Program-made: the position numbers and the translations under genes
Part shown: positions 10,843-22,232 of the stretch, piece by piece
Layout: the number at the start of each line of letters is the position of its first letter
Numbering within the stretch: the first letter of the stretch is position 1
Source of the DNA: Scilla litardierei
Lineage: Eukaryota > Streptophyta > Magnoliopsida > Asparagales > Asparagaceae
Assembly (NCBI GenBank): GCA_030789695.1
Contig: CM061142.1
Span: forward strand, 805,057,961-805,121,960
Reading direction: 5' to 3'
Length of the DNA: 64,000 nt
Notes under the pieces: model-generated
Told to the model about the DNA's origin: nothing
What the model saw: only the letters and a program-made list of their open reading frames with translations
The model's database searches: none

Positions 10843-11691
10843 GAGTGCGAGGCGGAAGCCCGGTTCGGCTCGGATGGCGTAACACTACCGTGATACTACC
10901 TTTTAATCGCGACCCGGACTTGGATCCCAGCTCAGGGGGGATGCTGGTCCCGCGGGGTGTGTCCCGCTATAGCGGGATCGCGAGGTCTCTTCCTGAGTTT
11001 AAGCCAAGCGGGGCGTTGTCCAAAAGGGGGAGTATTATACACCAATCTTTATCGGAGATCTAGGTGATATTTACAACACCAGGAGAAGATATGGGTTAAC
11101 CAGTGGTTGGGATGGAGGGTTATCCACATTTGTTGTCCTCTCCGTCGGGAGGGGCAGATCCCTGCGTCGGGAGGGTCTTCCCTTATGTCGATCGCCGAAT
11201 TCCTACCGCCTCCTTGTCCGGGGGCGGGCCGACGCGCCAGGAACCATTTTTTTTTATCAGGGGTGCCGCCCTGTGATGGTTCAGCCTTCGGGGGGGTCGA
11301 CCATCGGTCGTAGGAGGGGACCCTCTTCCTTTCCCTTTCATCGCTTCCTCGCGTTTTGCCTCGCTGTCGTCGTGTTGGAGGGTCGTCCAGCCTCGCCGGG
11401 GACCCCGCGCACCGAGGGGGAACCCCGGGGAGGCTGAGAACGAGGTGGCGGTGGTGGCGCCACTGGGAGAGCCGTTGGGGTTCCCCCCCCCCCCCCCGAC
11501 ACCCTGTGGGGATCACCGAGGGTGACAGCGCCGCCGGGAGAGCCGCTGGGGGTTTCCCCCCTGACACCCCGTGGGGGTCGCCGTCGGCTGGGCGTTAACT
11601 GGGGTGTTGCGGCACGCGGCCCGACTTTCTGGACCTGCCTTTTGATCCAATAACGGGCAGGAGGAAAGCTGGCGGGTGGGGTCTTCCACAT

Positions 11692-12065
11692 GTAAGGGGA
11701 ATATCCTGTTGGAGGTGGTGGGGCTATGGCGGCCATCGTCGGGGGAAGTGAGGGCCGTCGGTGGCTGTCGTTTTTTTTTGTAGCTCGGTGGGGCGTTCGG
11801 GGCCGTTTTATGCCCGGAGTGAGGGGATGGGAATCCCCTGCGTCTCTCTTCCTCCTTCCCCCTGACCTCTGGAGGGGGGTATTTATAGCGAGATTCTGTG
11901 GAAGGGTTTTTCTTGGGTAACACGGGGGATTAGTGCCGTTAATGGGCTCTGCGGAATCCCACGCTATGGGAATCGCTTTTCCCTGGTGGTATCCGGCACT
12001 CTAGCCTCTCGGGGGCGTGTTGCTGCTGATGGCGTGTTGTCCGAGCGTCCTTTCGTTATGTTGAG
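11692..12065. repeat. Diverged internal repeat of Retand 3' region, copy 1
   Basis: Shares short near-identical blocks, in the same order and with a constant offset of 1607-1609 bp, with 13299-13675. This indicates an old duplication within the element. Overall similarity is low and only visible as islands. Confidence 0.55.
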
Positions 12066-13298
12066 TCGCATCGTGGCCCTGCTTTGACGAGACAGGGCCA
12101 CTGCCCTATCTGGACTGGGCGCCGATTTCGCGGCCTCTGCCCTGCGACCGGTCCGTTCCAGGTCTCGTGTCTTGGCTTCTTGCGGGAGTTACGCAATTAC
12201 CAATTATGCCCCCAACATTCCCGTGTCCGAGATCGCGAGGTCTGGGGGAAGGGGATGTTGTCGGCTTGTGTTGCCTTTGGGCGGGGCGGGGAGTCGTCGA
12301 AGGATTTCGGGGCGAGACACGCTGTCATATCATGATTTGATCTCGGGCCGACCCTGTTACGCAAGGCGGGCCCAGTGTACCTCTTTCCCCTTTGAGGGAA
12401 AGGTGTCGGTGACTTTCAGGGAGCGGGGGGCCGGTTTCGAATCGAAGTTTCGTGGGGTTAGAGCTGCGGACGTAGACTTCCTAGAAGTCTTACGCCAGTT
12501 AGGCACTTGGCGGGGGGATAGCTACCCGCTATGGTATTCTCCGAAAAATCTGAGTGTATAAAGAAGAACGTTTTCATTTTAAATTTGTAAGAGCTGATCT
12601 ACAGCTTGTACAGGAGTTCTTAGTTTATCGCCCGTTGTGGGGTCAGATCTGGCTCGGGGAGGGGCTATAGAGCTCTCCTCGCCCGTGGTTTAATGACCTC
12701 CGGATCTAGGGGTCACGGTGGGCCGGGTGGCCCCTTTTTAACTTGAGTTGTGCTTGGCGCAGAGGAGAATGGCCGCCTTCTGTGCTGAAGGGTTGCAAGG
12801 TCTCCTTGGCCCGAGAGAGTGGGGCGTTGGGGATTTTGCCGATCGGGTCGCCTTCCCTCCATTGCTTTGTCATCTCCTTCCCCGGACGGGGTAAGGTTTT
12901 CTCGGTCTGGTATAGGCACCGAGAAGGGGGATCACCAGGGAAGCCGTCTTTCTGGGGCGTGCGCCCTGGGGAGGTTCTTGAGCATTGGGCCGCCCCTCGC
13001 CGCCCCACGACTCGCTGCTTCGGTTTGAGGGTGGGGTTCAGAGCCCGGTTGTGCATGGGCGGGCTGACACGCCATGACTTGCCTTTTGGGCTCGTCAGGG
13101 ATGCAGCCTTTCCGAGGTCCTCGCCCGGAGGTCGACTGCGAGGAGGTACTGGTCGGCAAGTGCTGGGGGCTCTCGCCTGCCCAGCCGGCGGAGATCGGAT
13201 GCCACCGTTTCTCCCACTCGTCGCCGTTTAGGGCGGACGGAGGCGTGAAAGGCGGGTTTCCCTTGTGTAAGGGGAACACCCTTTTAGCGATCCGTTTG

Positions 13299-13675
13299 TA
13301 AGGGGAATATCCTGTTAGCGGTGCGGGAGATGTAGGAACCGCCGCCCTGGGCGGCGGGAACCATTGATGGCCGGTGACCTCTCTTTTGTTAGGGCGGTGT
13401 ATCTCGGCCCTTTTCCTGGTGGGTGGGGGGATTAAGTGGCAGTTTTTCATGTCTGCTGGTTCCCATACTTTCAAAAGGGGGAGTGGCGTATTTATAGGGA
13501 GATCTCGCTGACGGTTTCTCCCCTATTTATTGCGCTGAGTTGGCATTATTAATGGGCTCCTCGAATTCATGCCCATGGGAAACCGTCAGCGAGCCAGGTG
13601 GCTCTTATGGGTCCTCGTTTGGAGCGCATCATTAATGGTCGCGCGTTTCTCGAGCGTCCTTTCGTTTTGTCGAGT
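13299..13675. repeat. Diverged internal repeat of Retand 3' region, copy 2
   Basis: Partner of 11692-12065. It lies immediately before the 80-81-bp tandem array. Confidence 0.55.
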
Positions 13676-13757
13676 CACATCGGGGCCGCCTACTCGGGAA
13701 CTGACGCCATTTCGTCCCGGTTTGTGTGCCCCTATCTTCTTTTGATTTTTCGAGGGC

Positions 13758-16230
13758 CATGGGTGTGTAGCCCCCTCCGGATTGGGTGGCCAGGGTTGGC
13801 CCTGCCCCAGAGGTCTTGCGGGAGGGAGCGGGCGCGTAGCCCGGCCCGTGCCCTTCTCTGGTTTGGGTGGCAAGGGTTGGCCCTGCCCCAGAGGTCTTGA
13901 GGGGGGGAGCGGGCGCGTAGTCCGGCCCGTGCCCTTCTCTGGTTTGGGTGGCTAGGGTTGGCCCTGCCCCAGAGGTCTTGAGGGGGGGAGCGGGCGCGTA
14001 GCCCGGCCCGTGCCCTTCTCTGGTTTGGGTGGCTAGGGTTGGCCCTGCCCCAGAGGTCTTGAGGGGGGAGCGGGCGCGTAGCCTGGCCCGTGCCCTTCTC
14101 TGGTTTGGGTGGCTAGGGTTGGCCCTGCCCCAGAGGTCTTGAGGGGGGCGGGTGCGCAGCCCGGCCTGTGCCCTTCTCTGGTTTGGGTGGCTAGGGTTGG
14201 CCCTGCCCCAGAGGTCTTGAGGGGGGCGGGCGCGTAGCCCGGCCCGTGCCCTTCTCTGGTTTGGGTGGCTAGGGTTGGCCCTGCCCCAGAGGTCTTGAGG
14301 GGGGGAGCGGGCGCGTAGCCCGGCCCGTGCCCTTCTCTGGTTTGGGTGGCTAGGGTTGGCCCTGCCCCAGAGGTCTTGAGGGGGGGAGCGGGCGCGTAGC
14401 CCGGCCCGTGCCCTTCTCTGGTTTGGGTGGCTAGGGTTGGCCCTGCCCCAGAGGTCTTGATGGGGGGAGCGGGCGCGTAGCCCGGCCCGTGCCCTTCTCT
14501 GGTTTGGGTGGCTAGGGTTGGCCCTGCCCCAGAGGTCTTGAGGGGGGGAGCGGGCGCGTAGCCCGGCCTGTGCCCTTCTCTGGTTTGGCTGGCTAGGGTT
14601 GGCCCTGCCCCAGAGGTCTTGATGGGGGGAGCGGGCGTGTAGCCCGGCCCGTGCCCTTCTCTGGTTTGGGTGGCTAGGGTTGGCCCTGCCCCAGAGGTCT
14701 TGAGGGGGGGAGCGGGCGCGTAGCCCGGCCCATGCCCTTCTCTGGTTTGGGTGGCTAGGGTTGGCCCTGCCCCAGAGGTCTTGAGGGGGGGAGCGGGCAT
14801 GTAGCCCGGCCCGTGCCCTTCTCTGGTTTGGGTGGCCAGGGTTGGCCCTGCCCCAGAGGTCTTGAGGGGGGGAGCGGGCGTGTAGCCCGGCCCGTGCCCT
14901 TCTCTGGTTTGGGTGGCCAGGGTTGGCCCTGCCCCAGAGGTCTTGAGGGGGAGCGGGCGCGTAGCCCGGCCCGTGCCCTTCTCTGGTTTGGGTGGCAGGG
15001 TTGGCCCTGCCCCAGAGGTCTTGAGGGGGGGAGCGGGCGCGTAGCCCGGCCCGTGCCCTTCTCTGGTTTGGGTGGCTAGGGTTGGCCCTGCCCAGAGGTC
15101 TTGAGGGGGGGAGCGGGCGCGTAGCCCGGCCCGTGCCCTTCTCTGGTTTGGGTGGCCAGGGTTGGCCCTGCCCCAGAGGTCTTGAGGGGGGAGCGGGCGC
15201 GCAGCCCGGCCCGTGCCCTTCTCTGGTTTGGGTGTCTAGGGTTGGCCCTGCCCCAGAGGTCTTGAGGGGGGAGCAGGCGCGCAGCCCGCCCATGCCCTTC
15301 TCTGGTTTGGGTGGCTAGGGTTGGCCCTGCCCCAGAGGTCTTGAGGGGGGGAGCGGGTGCGTAGCCCGGCCCGTGCCCTTCTCTGGTTTGGGTGGCTAGG
15401 GTTGGCCCTGCCCCAGAGGTCTTGAGGGGGGGAGCGGGCGCGTAGCCCGGCCCGTGCCCTTCTCTGGTTTGGGTGGCTAGGGTTGGCCCTGCCCCAGAGG
15501 TCTTGAGGGGGGGAGCGGGCGCGTAGCCCGGCCCGTGCCCTTCTCTGGTTTGGGTGGCTAGGGTCGGCCCTGCCCCAGAGTTCTTGAGGGGGGGAGCGGG
15601 CGCGTAGCCCGGCCCGTGCCCTTCTCTGGTTTGGGTGGCTAGGGTCGGCCCTGCCCCAGAGGTCTTGAGGGGGGGAGCGGGCGCGTAGCCCGGCCCGTGC
15701 CCTTCTCTGGTTTTGGTGGCTAGGGTCGGCCCTGCCCCAGAGGTCTTGAGGGGGGAGCGGGCGCGTAGCCCGGCCCGTGCCCTTTTCTGGTTTGGGTGGC
15801 TAGGGTTGGCCCTGCCCCAGAGGTCTTGAGGGGGGGGAGCGGGCGCGTAGCCCGGCCCGTGCCCTTCTCTGGTTTGGGTGGCTAGGGTTGGCCCTGCCCC
15901 AGAGGTCTTGAGGGGGAGAGCGGGCGCGTAGCCCGGCCCGTGCCCTTCTCTGGTTTGGGTGGCTAGGGTTGGCCCTGCCCCAGAGGTCTTGAGGGGGGAG
16001 CGGGCGCGTAGCCCGGCCCGTGCCCTTCTCTGGTTTGGGTGGCTAGGGTTGGCCCTGCCCCAGAGGTCTTGAGGGGGGAGCGGGCGCGTAGCCCGGCCCG
16101 TGCCCTTCTCTGGTTTGGGTGGCTAGGGTTGGCCCTGCCCCAGAGGTCTTGAGGGGGGGAGCGGGCGCGTAGCCAGGCCCGTGCCCTTCTCTGGTTTGGG
16201 TGGCTAGGGTTGGCCCTGCCCCAGAGGTTC
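13758..16230. repeat. Tandem array, 31 copies of an 80-81-bp GC-rich unit
   Basis: The block GGCCCTGCCCCAGAGGTCTT recurs at about 13798, 13879, 13961, 14041 ... 16214. I count 31 copies with mean spacing 80.5 bp. Copies differ by single bases and by the length of a G run (GAGGGGGGGAGC). First and last copies are degenerate or partial. The array lies between the integrase end and the PPT of the Retand element. Such 3' arrays in Tat-branch elements are a known source of plant satellite DNA. The long open frames through it (for example 13632-15293 minus) are 27-residue periodic by-products. Confidence 0.95.
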
Positions 16231-16326
16231 GGAGTTTTGACGAACTGCAAAACTCGTGTAGGAACAACAATGTTGCGTAAAACGAGTAGATGTGTATATT
16301 GCGCGTAAAAAAGGAAAAACTCACAA

Positions 16327-17640
16327 CTATTGGTAGAATTTTAGCAGATGTTTTGCGTTCCAAGGGTGAGCCAGTTCGCTCCCTTCGGGGGTAGCCAGGA
16401 TGTACGTGGCCGGCCCAACAATATCGATGACCGTGTAGGGCCCTTCCCATTTAGCGTCCAGCTTTTCCCGCTTTGCAGTCTCGGGGCGGAAGGTGGCATC
16501 TCGGAGGATCAAATCCCCGATCCTGAAAGTCCGCGGTTTCACCCGGGAGTCGTAATACCGCGCCATCCTCTGGCTGTGCTTGACGAGGCTAGTCAGGGCC
16601 CGGTCTCGTACCTCGTCTATCAACTCAAGACTGAGGTCGAGTCCTTCTCCGTTGATTTCTTCGTCGAAGAGCTTTAGCCGGAGCGTCTCCTCGCCGATTT
16701 CCATAGGAACGATCGCCTCCGATCCGTATGCTAGCACGAAGGGGCTTTCTCCGGTCGAGGCCTTGTGGGTGGTACGATAAGACCACAGGATTCCCGGCAG
16801 CTCGTCGACCCAAGGCCCCAGAGCGGCGTCCACCTTCTTCTTCATTGGGTTCAAGATACATTTATTCGTGGCCTCCGCCATTCCGTTGCACTGTGGGTGG
16901 GTGACTGACGCGAACTGGAGTCTGATCCCCCAGCCCGAGCAGAAGTCACGGAAGCCTTCGCAATCGAACTGCTTCCCATTATCCGTGACAATGGAGCGGG
17001 GAATCCCGAAGCGGCATATGATGGATTGCCAGATGAAGCCCTTCATGTCCGTCCACGCGATTCGCGCCAGCGGCTCTGCTTCAACCCAATTTGTGAAGTA
17101 GTCCACGGCGACGACTAGATATGTCCTTCCCCCGGAGGCCTTTGGGAACGGCCCCAGGATGTCGAGTCCCCACTTGGTGAAGGGGATCGGGCTCAAGATG
17201 GGCATCTGGTTGGCCGGGGGTGCAGACGTCCGTCGGCAGAACTTCTGGCACACCTCGCACTTCTTGACGTACTGTAACGCATCCCGGATCATCATCGGCC
17301 AGTAGTATCCTTGGCGCATTGTTTTGTGGGCGATGGTGCACCCACCATGGTGGTTTCCGCAGAAGCCTTCATGTACCTCGCGGAGGACTTGCTCAGCCTG
17401 CTCTGGGCCCAAGCATTTCAGGTAGGGCAGGACGTCGAAATTGGCGCGGCGGCGGCGGTACAGCACTCCGTCGAGAAGCACGAATGACAGGGCCCGCCTT
17501 TCCATCTGTTTTGCCAACATCCGCTCCTCAGGTAGTTCACCCGTCTCTAAGTACTTCATAATGGGGGTCATCCATGACGTCCTCGTGTCTGTGCACATCA
17601 GTTCTCCTTCGTCAATGGTTGGCGTCAATAGGCTTTTCAC
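16327..17640 (-). pseudogene. pol: Retand integrase (C-terminal part of interrupted pol)
   Basis: Would insert element cDNA into the genome. The minus strand encodes an HHCC zinc-binding region (GFCGNHH ... CEVCQKF), then a DDE core with DILGPFP, IVTDNGKQF and NGMAEATN supplying the three acidic residues, and a C-terminal region ending HPWNAKHLLKFYQ, close to the usual gypsy end. No chromodomain is present, as expected for Tat. The frame is the same as the upstream RT and RNase H segments. It is separated from them only by a TGA at 17782-17784, after which the frame is open through to this segment. The domain itself looks undamaged, but the polyprotein cannot be read through without suppression. 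Confidence 0.9.
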
Positions 17641-17781
17641 GTAGATTGCCTTCCCGATCTCGGCCGCCGAAGAGGAAGCCAGCTTAGACAGGGCATCCGC
17701 CCGGAGGTTGCTGGAGTGGGGTAGGTGTTGTACGTCTGCTTTCTTGAACTCACGGAGTTCGATCTGGATGTGATTCAGGTA

Positions 17782-18999
17782 TCACTTCATTGTTTCCTCT
17801 CGGGCCTCGAAGCCCCCCAGGATCTGTTGGACGACGAGACGGGAGTCACTTAGGAGCAACACGTTCGTCGCCCCCACCGCCCTAGCGAGTTTTAACCCGT
17901 TAACCGTGGCTTCATACTCCGCGACACTGTTGGTGGCCGGGAAGCTGAAGCGTAGGGCGTATTCCAATGAACATCCGTCAGGAGTCTGAATGACGATACC
18001 CGCTCCAGTCCCGGAGCCTGTTGCGGAGCCGTCGACGTGGATGGTCCATAATTCGCCCGCTGCCATCGGGGAGGGCGCTGAGGGTTCGCCCACCTCGATC
18101 CTCCGTGGGGACGAGGTCGCCGATGGGAGCTCCGTCCGGTCCCCCGGCGGGACTTCCGTGGTGCATTCTACCACGAAGTCGGCCAGCGCTTGGCCTTTGA
18201 TCGCCGTCCGGGCTTTGTACGTTATGTCGAACTCGCTGAGCTCGACGCTCCAGTTGAGCATCCTCCCCGACCGCTCCAGTCTTTTCAGGTTCTCTTCGAG
18301 GGGCATGTCGGTGTGGACCGTTATGGGGTGGGCCTGAAAATAGGGTCGGAGCTTCCGTGCTGTGGTGATTAGGCAGTAGGCGGCTTTCTCGATAGGGCTA
18401 TAGCGAGTCTCCGCCTCCCGGAGGATCCGGCTGGCGTAGTAAACAGGGCGTTGCACCCCTCCTTCCTCCTTGATCAGGATGGAGCTAACAGCCTCCTCGT
18501 TGGTCGCCAGGTACAACCCTAGGGGTTCGCCTTCCTCCGGCCGTGCGAGGAGCGGTGGGCTCTGTAGGTATGCTCTCAGCTCCGCCAACGCCCGCGCGCA
18601 ATCGTCGTCCCACGGGATCACCGTCCTCTTGTCTTTAGCTTCGCCAAAGGCCGTGCGCAAGACCCTGAAGAAGGGGAGCGATTTCTCCGCCGACTTCGAC
18701 AGGAATCGTCCCAGAGCGGCGATCCGGCCGTTCAGTCGCTGCAAGTCCCGGATCGTTCGGGGCTCCATCATACCGGTGAGGGCCGTCACCTTGTCGGGGT
18801 TCACCTCGATTCCCCGCTTCGTTATCATGAAGCCTAGGAATTTTCCCGACTGCACGCCAAAGATACACTTCGCGGGGTTTAGCCTCAGGTTGTACCGGCG
18901 GACCCTCTGGAAGGTTTCCTGCAAGTCGGTGAGGTGGTCGGGGGCCCTTCCGCTCTTCACCAGCATGTCGTCGATGTAGACCTCTAAGTTTCGCCCCAC
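17782..18999 (-). pseudogene. pol: Retand RT C-terminus, RNase H and second (archaeal-type) RNase H
   Basis: Begins near RT motif EVYIDDMLVKS, which carries the catalytic aspartates. Continues through the RT thumb, the Ty3 RNase H (GLYLATNEEAVS..., RPVYYASR, VHTDMPL) and a second RNase H domain (WTIHVDGSATGSGTGAG, NSVAEYEA, LLSDSRLVV). Duplicate RNase H is diagnostic of the Tat branch. It ends at a TGA (17782-17784) after EETMK, followed in the same frame by family-typical sequence (RADALSKLASSS). The stop is therefore a point mutation, most simply CGA to TGA. The next copy at 23869-25086 has the same stop. Confidence 0.92.
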
Positions 19000-19014
19000 C
19001 TGAGGCCTGAATAT

Positions 19015-20328
19015 TCAGTCCACCATCCGTTGATAGGTCGCCCCGGCATTCTTCAGTCCAAAGGGCATTTTGGTGTAACAGAAGGTGCCTTTATCGATGA
19101 CAAAAGACGTCTTCTCCTCATCCCCCTCCGCCATCGGTATCTGGTTGTACCCCGAGAAGGCGTCCATAAAGCTTAACAACTCATAGCCGGACGCCTGGTC
19201 CACCAAGTGGTCGATCCGGGGCAGAGGGAAGCTGTCCTTCGGGCATACCTTGTTGAGGTCGGTGAAGTCGACGCACATGCGCCACTTTCCACTGGGCTTC
19301 TTTACCAGAATGACGTTGGCGAGCCAGTCGGGGTAGTCCACCGGCCGAACAAATTTGGCTTCGAGGAGCCGCTCTACTTCCTCCTCGGCTGCCCTCTTCT
19401 TTTCGCCCCCCGCACTTCTCTTCTTCTGTCGAACAGGTCGGGCTTCCGGGTCTGCATTCAACTTGTGGGAGATTACCGTCGGGTCCACCCCGAGCATGTC
19501 GGCAGGTGACCATGCGAATATGTCCGTGTTTTCCCGGAGCAAGGTGACGAGGGCCGTCCTCAAAGCGGACGGGAGTTTTGTCCCGATGGAGACGGTTCTC
19601 CCCTCGTCCGAGGCTACTGGGACCTCTTCCACTTCCTCGGCCGGGGTCGGCCGCTGGTCGCAGAAGTCCTCCCTCTCGTCAGGGATGAGAGCCGTCAGGG
19701 TCCGCCTCGGGCTCCTACGCAGGGACAGCGTATGGTTGTGGTCTCCAGGCATCTCCTGTCCTCCCCGCACCTGCCCCACCCCCCGCGGGGTCCGAAACTT
19801 CATCGCCTGATGTTGCAGGCTAGGGAGCGCCTCGATGGCCATCATATACGGACGCCCTATGATTCCGTTATACGCCGACGCGGCGTCGACGATGACAAAA
19901 TGCGTTTCCCTGGTGACGACCATCGGTTCCTCCCCCAGGGTCATGGGCAGGGTGATCGTTCCCTCGGCGAGGATCGCATGGCCGGTGAAGCCAGCCACCG
20001 GGCCCACACCGGGCTTTAGGTCTGCACGCCCCCATCCCATCCTCTCGATCGTTGACAGGAACAGGATGTCGCAGGAGCTACCGGTGTCAATCAGGAGCCG
20101 GCCGACATCAACCGCCCCGATTCGAGCCTCGATGACGAGAGCGTCATTGTTCTGGCTCCGTGCCCCCTGCCAGTCCTTCTCGGTAAAGGTGATAGGGGGT
20201 CGGTGTGTCTTTCTTCGCTTCGGTCGGCGGCCGGCTCCCACCACCATCACCTGTCGGGCCCCGGCCCCCGGGATTGCGGGCGCCCGCCCTGCCGAGAAAG
20301 ACCCTCCAGTTATCATCTCAATTCGCAT
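19015..20328 (-). pseudogene. pol: Retand protease and reverse transcriptase N-terminal part
   Basis: The minus strand encodes a retropepsin with DTGSSCDILF and IIGRPYM, then RT palm and fingers: KPSGKWRMCVDFTDLN, FMDAFSGYNQI (first catalytic Asp), MPFGLKNAGATYQRMVD. It ends at TGA 19015-19017, and the same frame resumes at once toward YIDD. The single nonsense codon thus lies inside RT, about ten codons before the YIDD box. The start ATG overlaps the end of gag by 16 bp in another frame, so pol would be reached by frameshift or reinitiation; no classical slippery heptamer is obvious. The stop is shared by both tandem copies. Confidence 0.92.
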
Positions 20329-22232
20329 GACCGCCCTCGGGGGGCGTGGCTCTTCTTTACCGTGGTTCGCTGGCGGTTCCCGTCCCCCCTCCTCCGGGGG
20401 GCTCTCTCTCCTTCTGCCACCCGCCTGCCCGCGACGAAGTTTCCCAGGTGACCCGCCTGGATCAATCGCTCGATCTCTCTTTTAAGGGAGTAACAACGGT
20501 CGGTGTCGTGACCGTGGTCCCGGTGATAACGGCAGTATCTCCGGGGGTCCCGCCTCGCCGGATCTGTCCTCATCACCCGGGGAGGCTCTGGCAGTAACCC
20601 GGCCCTTGTCGCCGCGGCCAGCACCTCCATCATGGGGGCGTTGAGTCGCGTGTAATGCGCCTGTAGGGTGCCTTCTTGTCTTGGGATGACTCGAGGGAGC
20701 CCTTGGGCCGGAGCGAACTCACGGGCCGGGCCAAGGCGATCTTGTGGGCGAGGCTCGGGCTGTTCCCACCGCGGTCGGGCTAACTGATCACGACCTCGGC
20801 CCCTCTCTTCCTGCCTCGGCCGAGGGTGTGATCGGGGTTCTCCTTGGGACGGCCTCGCCGGGGGGAATAAGGCCTTGGCACCGAGAGTCTCCTCAGCCAA
20901 CGCGTGCCTCTCCGCCATAGCAACCAATGCCTCATAGTCGGTTGGCGGATCCCGGAGCAGGGATTTGTGGAGGCTCCGAGTCAGCAACCCCGTTTTGAAG
21001 GCCAGCATAAGCACCTCATCGCCGCATGTCACCACCGCCCGTCTCTCCTCCTGAAAGCGGCGGAGGTATCTACCCGTTGTCTCTCCCTCCCCTTGGACTA
21101 TCATGCTGAGATAGTCTAAGGGCTTCTTTTTCGTCCGCCCGGCCCGGAACTCTTGGCAGAACTTGTGGGATAGTTCGCCAAAGCTCCCGACGGACCTCGC
21201 GGGCAAGCCAAAGTACCAGTCCAACGCGGTGTCCCTCAGGCTATGGGAGAAATGTCGGCATAGTAACGCCTCATCCACGTCCTGCGCCTCCATCGCCCCC
21301 CGGTATTGCTGGACGTGCGTGAGGGGGTCGCCTCTCCCATTGTACGTGGCCAAGTGAGGGGGTTTGAACCTTATGGGCCTTGGGGCGGACGTGATCCACC
21401 GTGCAATTGGCGTGGCCTCCTCCGGATAGGTAGGGCGGTCCGGCGCATCCCCTCTCCACCATTCGGTGGTCTGGCTTCGGTCGCGCCTCGGCCACCGACG
21501 GTCCTCCGTCCCCGGGGAGTAGCCTGACGGTCTTCTGGCGGGGCTCCTTCCTTGGGCCGAGGATTCGACGGGTTGCGGGCTACGGTTCTCCCAGCGCCAG
21601 TGCCTCCCGGCCAGCTCTCCTCGGGCCTCCATCCGTTCTTGATTCTCCCGAAGGAGCCTTTCGCGCTCGGCGGTGAGGAAGCGTAGTTGTCGACAGACGG
21701 CTTCCTCGTGCAGGGTATCGGAGGGGTGGTGCAGGCGACGCGGGCTGCCTCCTCTGGGTGGGGACCTGTTCAGCAACGGGTCCTGCCCGTCCCCGAGCCG
21801 TCGGCCCGTCGCCGTCTCGTCAAGGATTTCTCGGTCGATCCTGTTCTCTCTCCTTAGCCTCTCGCGCTCGGCGACGATGAGGCGGAGTTGGCGGCGTGCG
21901 GCCTCTTCGTCCTGGTAGGCCCTTCGGGCGGTCTCGGCCGCTTCGTCTAAACGCCTTTGTGCGACGGCTGCCTCTCCCAGGCGCCTCCACCGCCGCGCAA
22001 CTTCCATCTCCTCTTCCAAGAGCCTTTGCTGGGCCGCAACCTCCTCCGCGAGCCCTCTGTTCTCCCCCTCCTCCTCGAACTGAAGGTGGAGGTTCCGCCT
22101 CACGTTCTGGGGCTCTGAGGGGCCGGGCGGAGGCTCCGTTCCAGCCGTCTGATATCCTCCCCAGGCCTGAGTGACGGCCTCGAAGCCCTTCAGGACGGCG
22201 TGGGCTGAAGTAGGTTCAGTTTCGGGGCCCAC
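20313..22232 (-). CDS. gag: Gag of Retand element (639 codons open)
   Basis: Structural protein. Residues about 52-135 and 176-205 are Arg/Glu-rich heptad-like sequence, a probable coiled coil. Residues about 294-400 form the gypsy retrotransposon gag domain (LATYNGRGDP, RDTALDWYFGL, EFRAGRTKKKPLDYL). Near residue 565 the C-x3-H-x3-H-x5-C motif CRYHRDHGHDTDRC followed by LKREIERLIQAG is typical of Tat-branch Gag. The open frame begins with GTG after an upstream TGA. The first ATG is about codon 76, so the true start may be lost or non-AUG. The end overlaps the pol start by 16 bp. Confidence 0.9.
   Translation of the reverse strand: MGPETEPTSAHAVLKGFEAVTQAWGGYQTAGTEPPPGPSEPQNVRRNLHLQFEEEGENRGLAEEVAAQQRLLEEEMEVARRWRRLGEAAVAQRRLDEAAETARRAYQDEEAARRQLRLIVAERERLRRENRIDREILDETATGRRLGDGQDPLLNRSPPRGGSPRRLHHPSDTLHEEAVCRQLRFLTAERERLLRENQERMEARGELAGRHWRWENRSPQPVESSAQGRSPARRPSGYSPGTEDRRWPRRDRSQTTEWWRGDAPDRPTYPEEATPIARWITSAPRPIRFKPPHLATYNGRGDPLTHVQQYRGAMEAQDVDEALLCRHFSHSLRDTALDWYFGLPARSVGSFGELSHKFCQEFRAGRTKKKPLDYLSMIVQGEGETTGRYLRRFQEERRAVVTCGDEVLMLAFKTGLLTRSLHKSLLRDPPTDYEALVAMAERHALAEETLGAKALFPPARPSQGEPRSHPRPRQEERGRGRDQLARPRWEQPEPRPQDRLGPAREFAPAQGLPRVIPRQEGTLQAHYTRLNAPMMEVLAAATRAGLLPEPPRVMRTDPARRDPRRYCRYHRDHGHDTDRCYSLKREIERLIQAGHLGNFVAGRRVAEGERAPRRRGDGNRQRTTVKKSHAPRGRSCELR

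Larger units (their letters stand above)
10843..13757 (-). other. GC-rich 3' non-coding region of Retand element
   Basis: Several open frames exist on both strands, but all are low-complexity GC-rich translations without domain motifs, so I call no gene. It holds a diverged internal repeat: blocks at 11692-12065 recur at 13299-13675 with an offset of about 1608 bp (TGTAAGGGGAATATCCTGTT, a TATTTATA block, AATGGGCTC, CGAGCGTCCTTTCGTT). A PPT-like GCCCCCAACATTC near 12208 echoes the true PPT. A C run sits near 11486-11501. Confidence 0.6.

Noticed and set aside
11049..13474. Several 100-180-codon open frames in the GC-rich Retand 3' region
   Set aside because: Both strands and all frames are open because of high GC; compositionally biased, no motifs.
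13632..15293. 553-codon minus-strand open frame of QDLWGRANPSHPNQRRARAG-type repeats
   Set aside because: It is the translation of the 81-bp (27-codon) tandem array. Other frames of the same array are open too, it has frame jumps between copies, and no start or domain context.
13758..16230. Regular repeat spacing checked as a possible CRISPR array
   Set aside because: Units are contiguous tandem repeats with no unique spacers, inside a plant retrotransposon.
19181..22174. Many sizeable open frames antisense to Retand gag and pol (for example 19835-20485 plus)
   Set aside because: GC-rich shadow frames of a recognised protein on the other strand, with no domain motifs and identical shadows in the duplicated unit.
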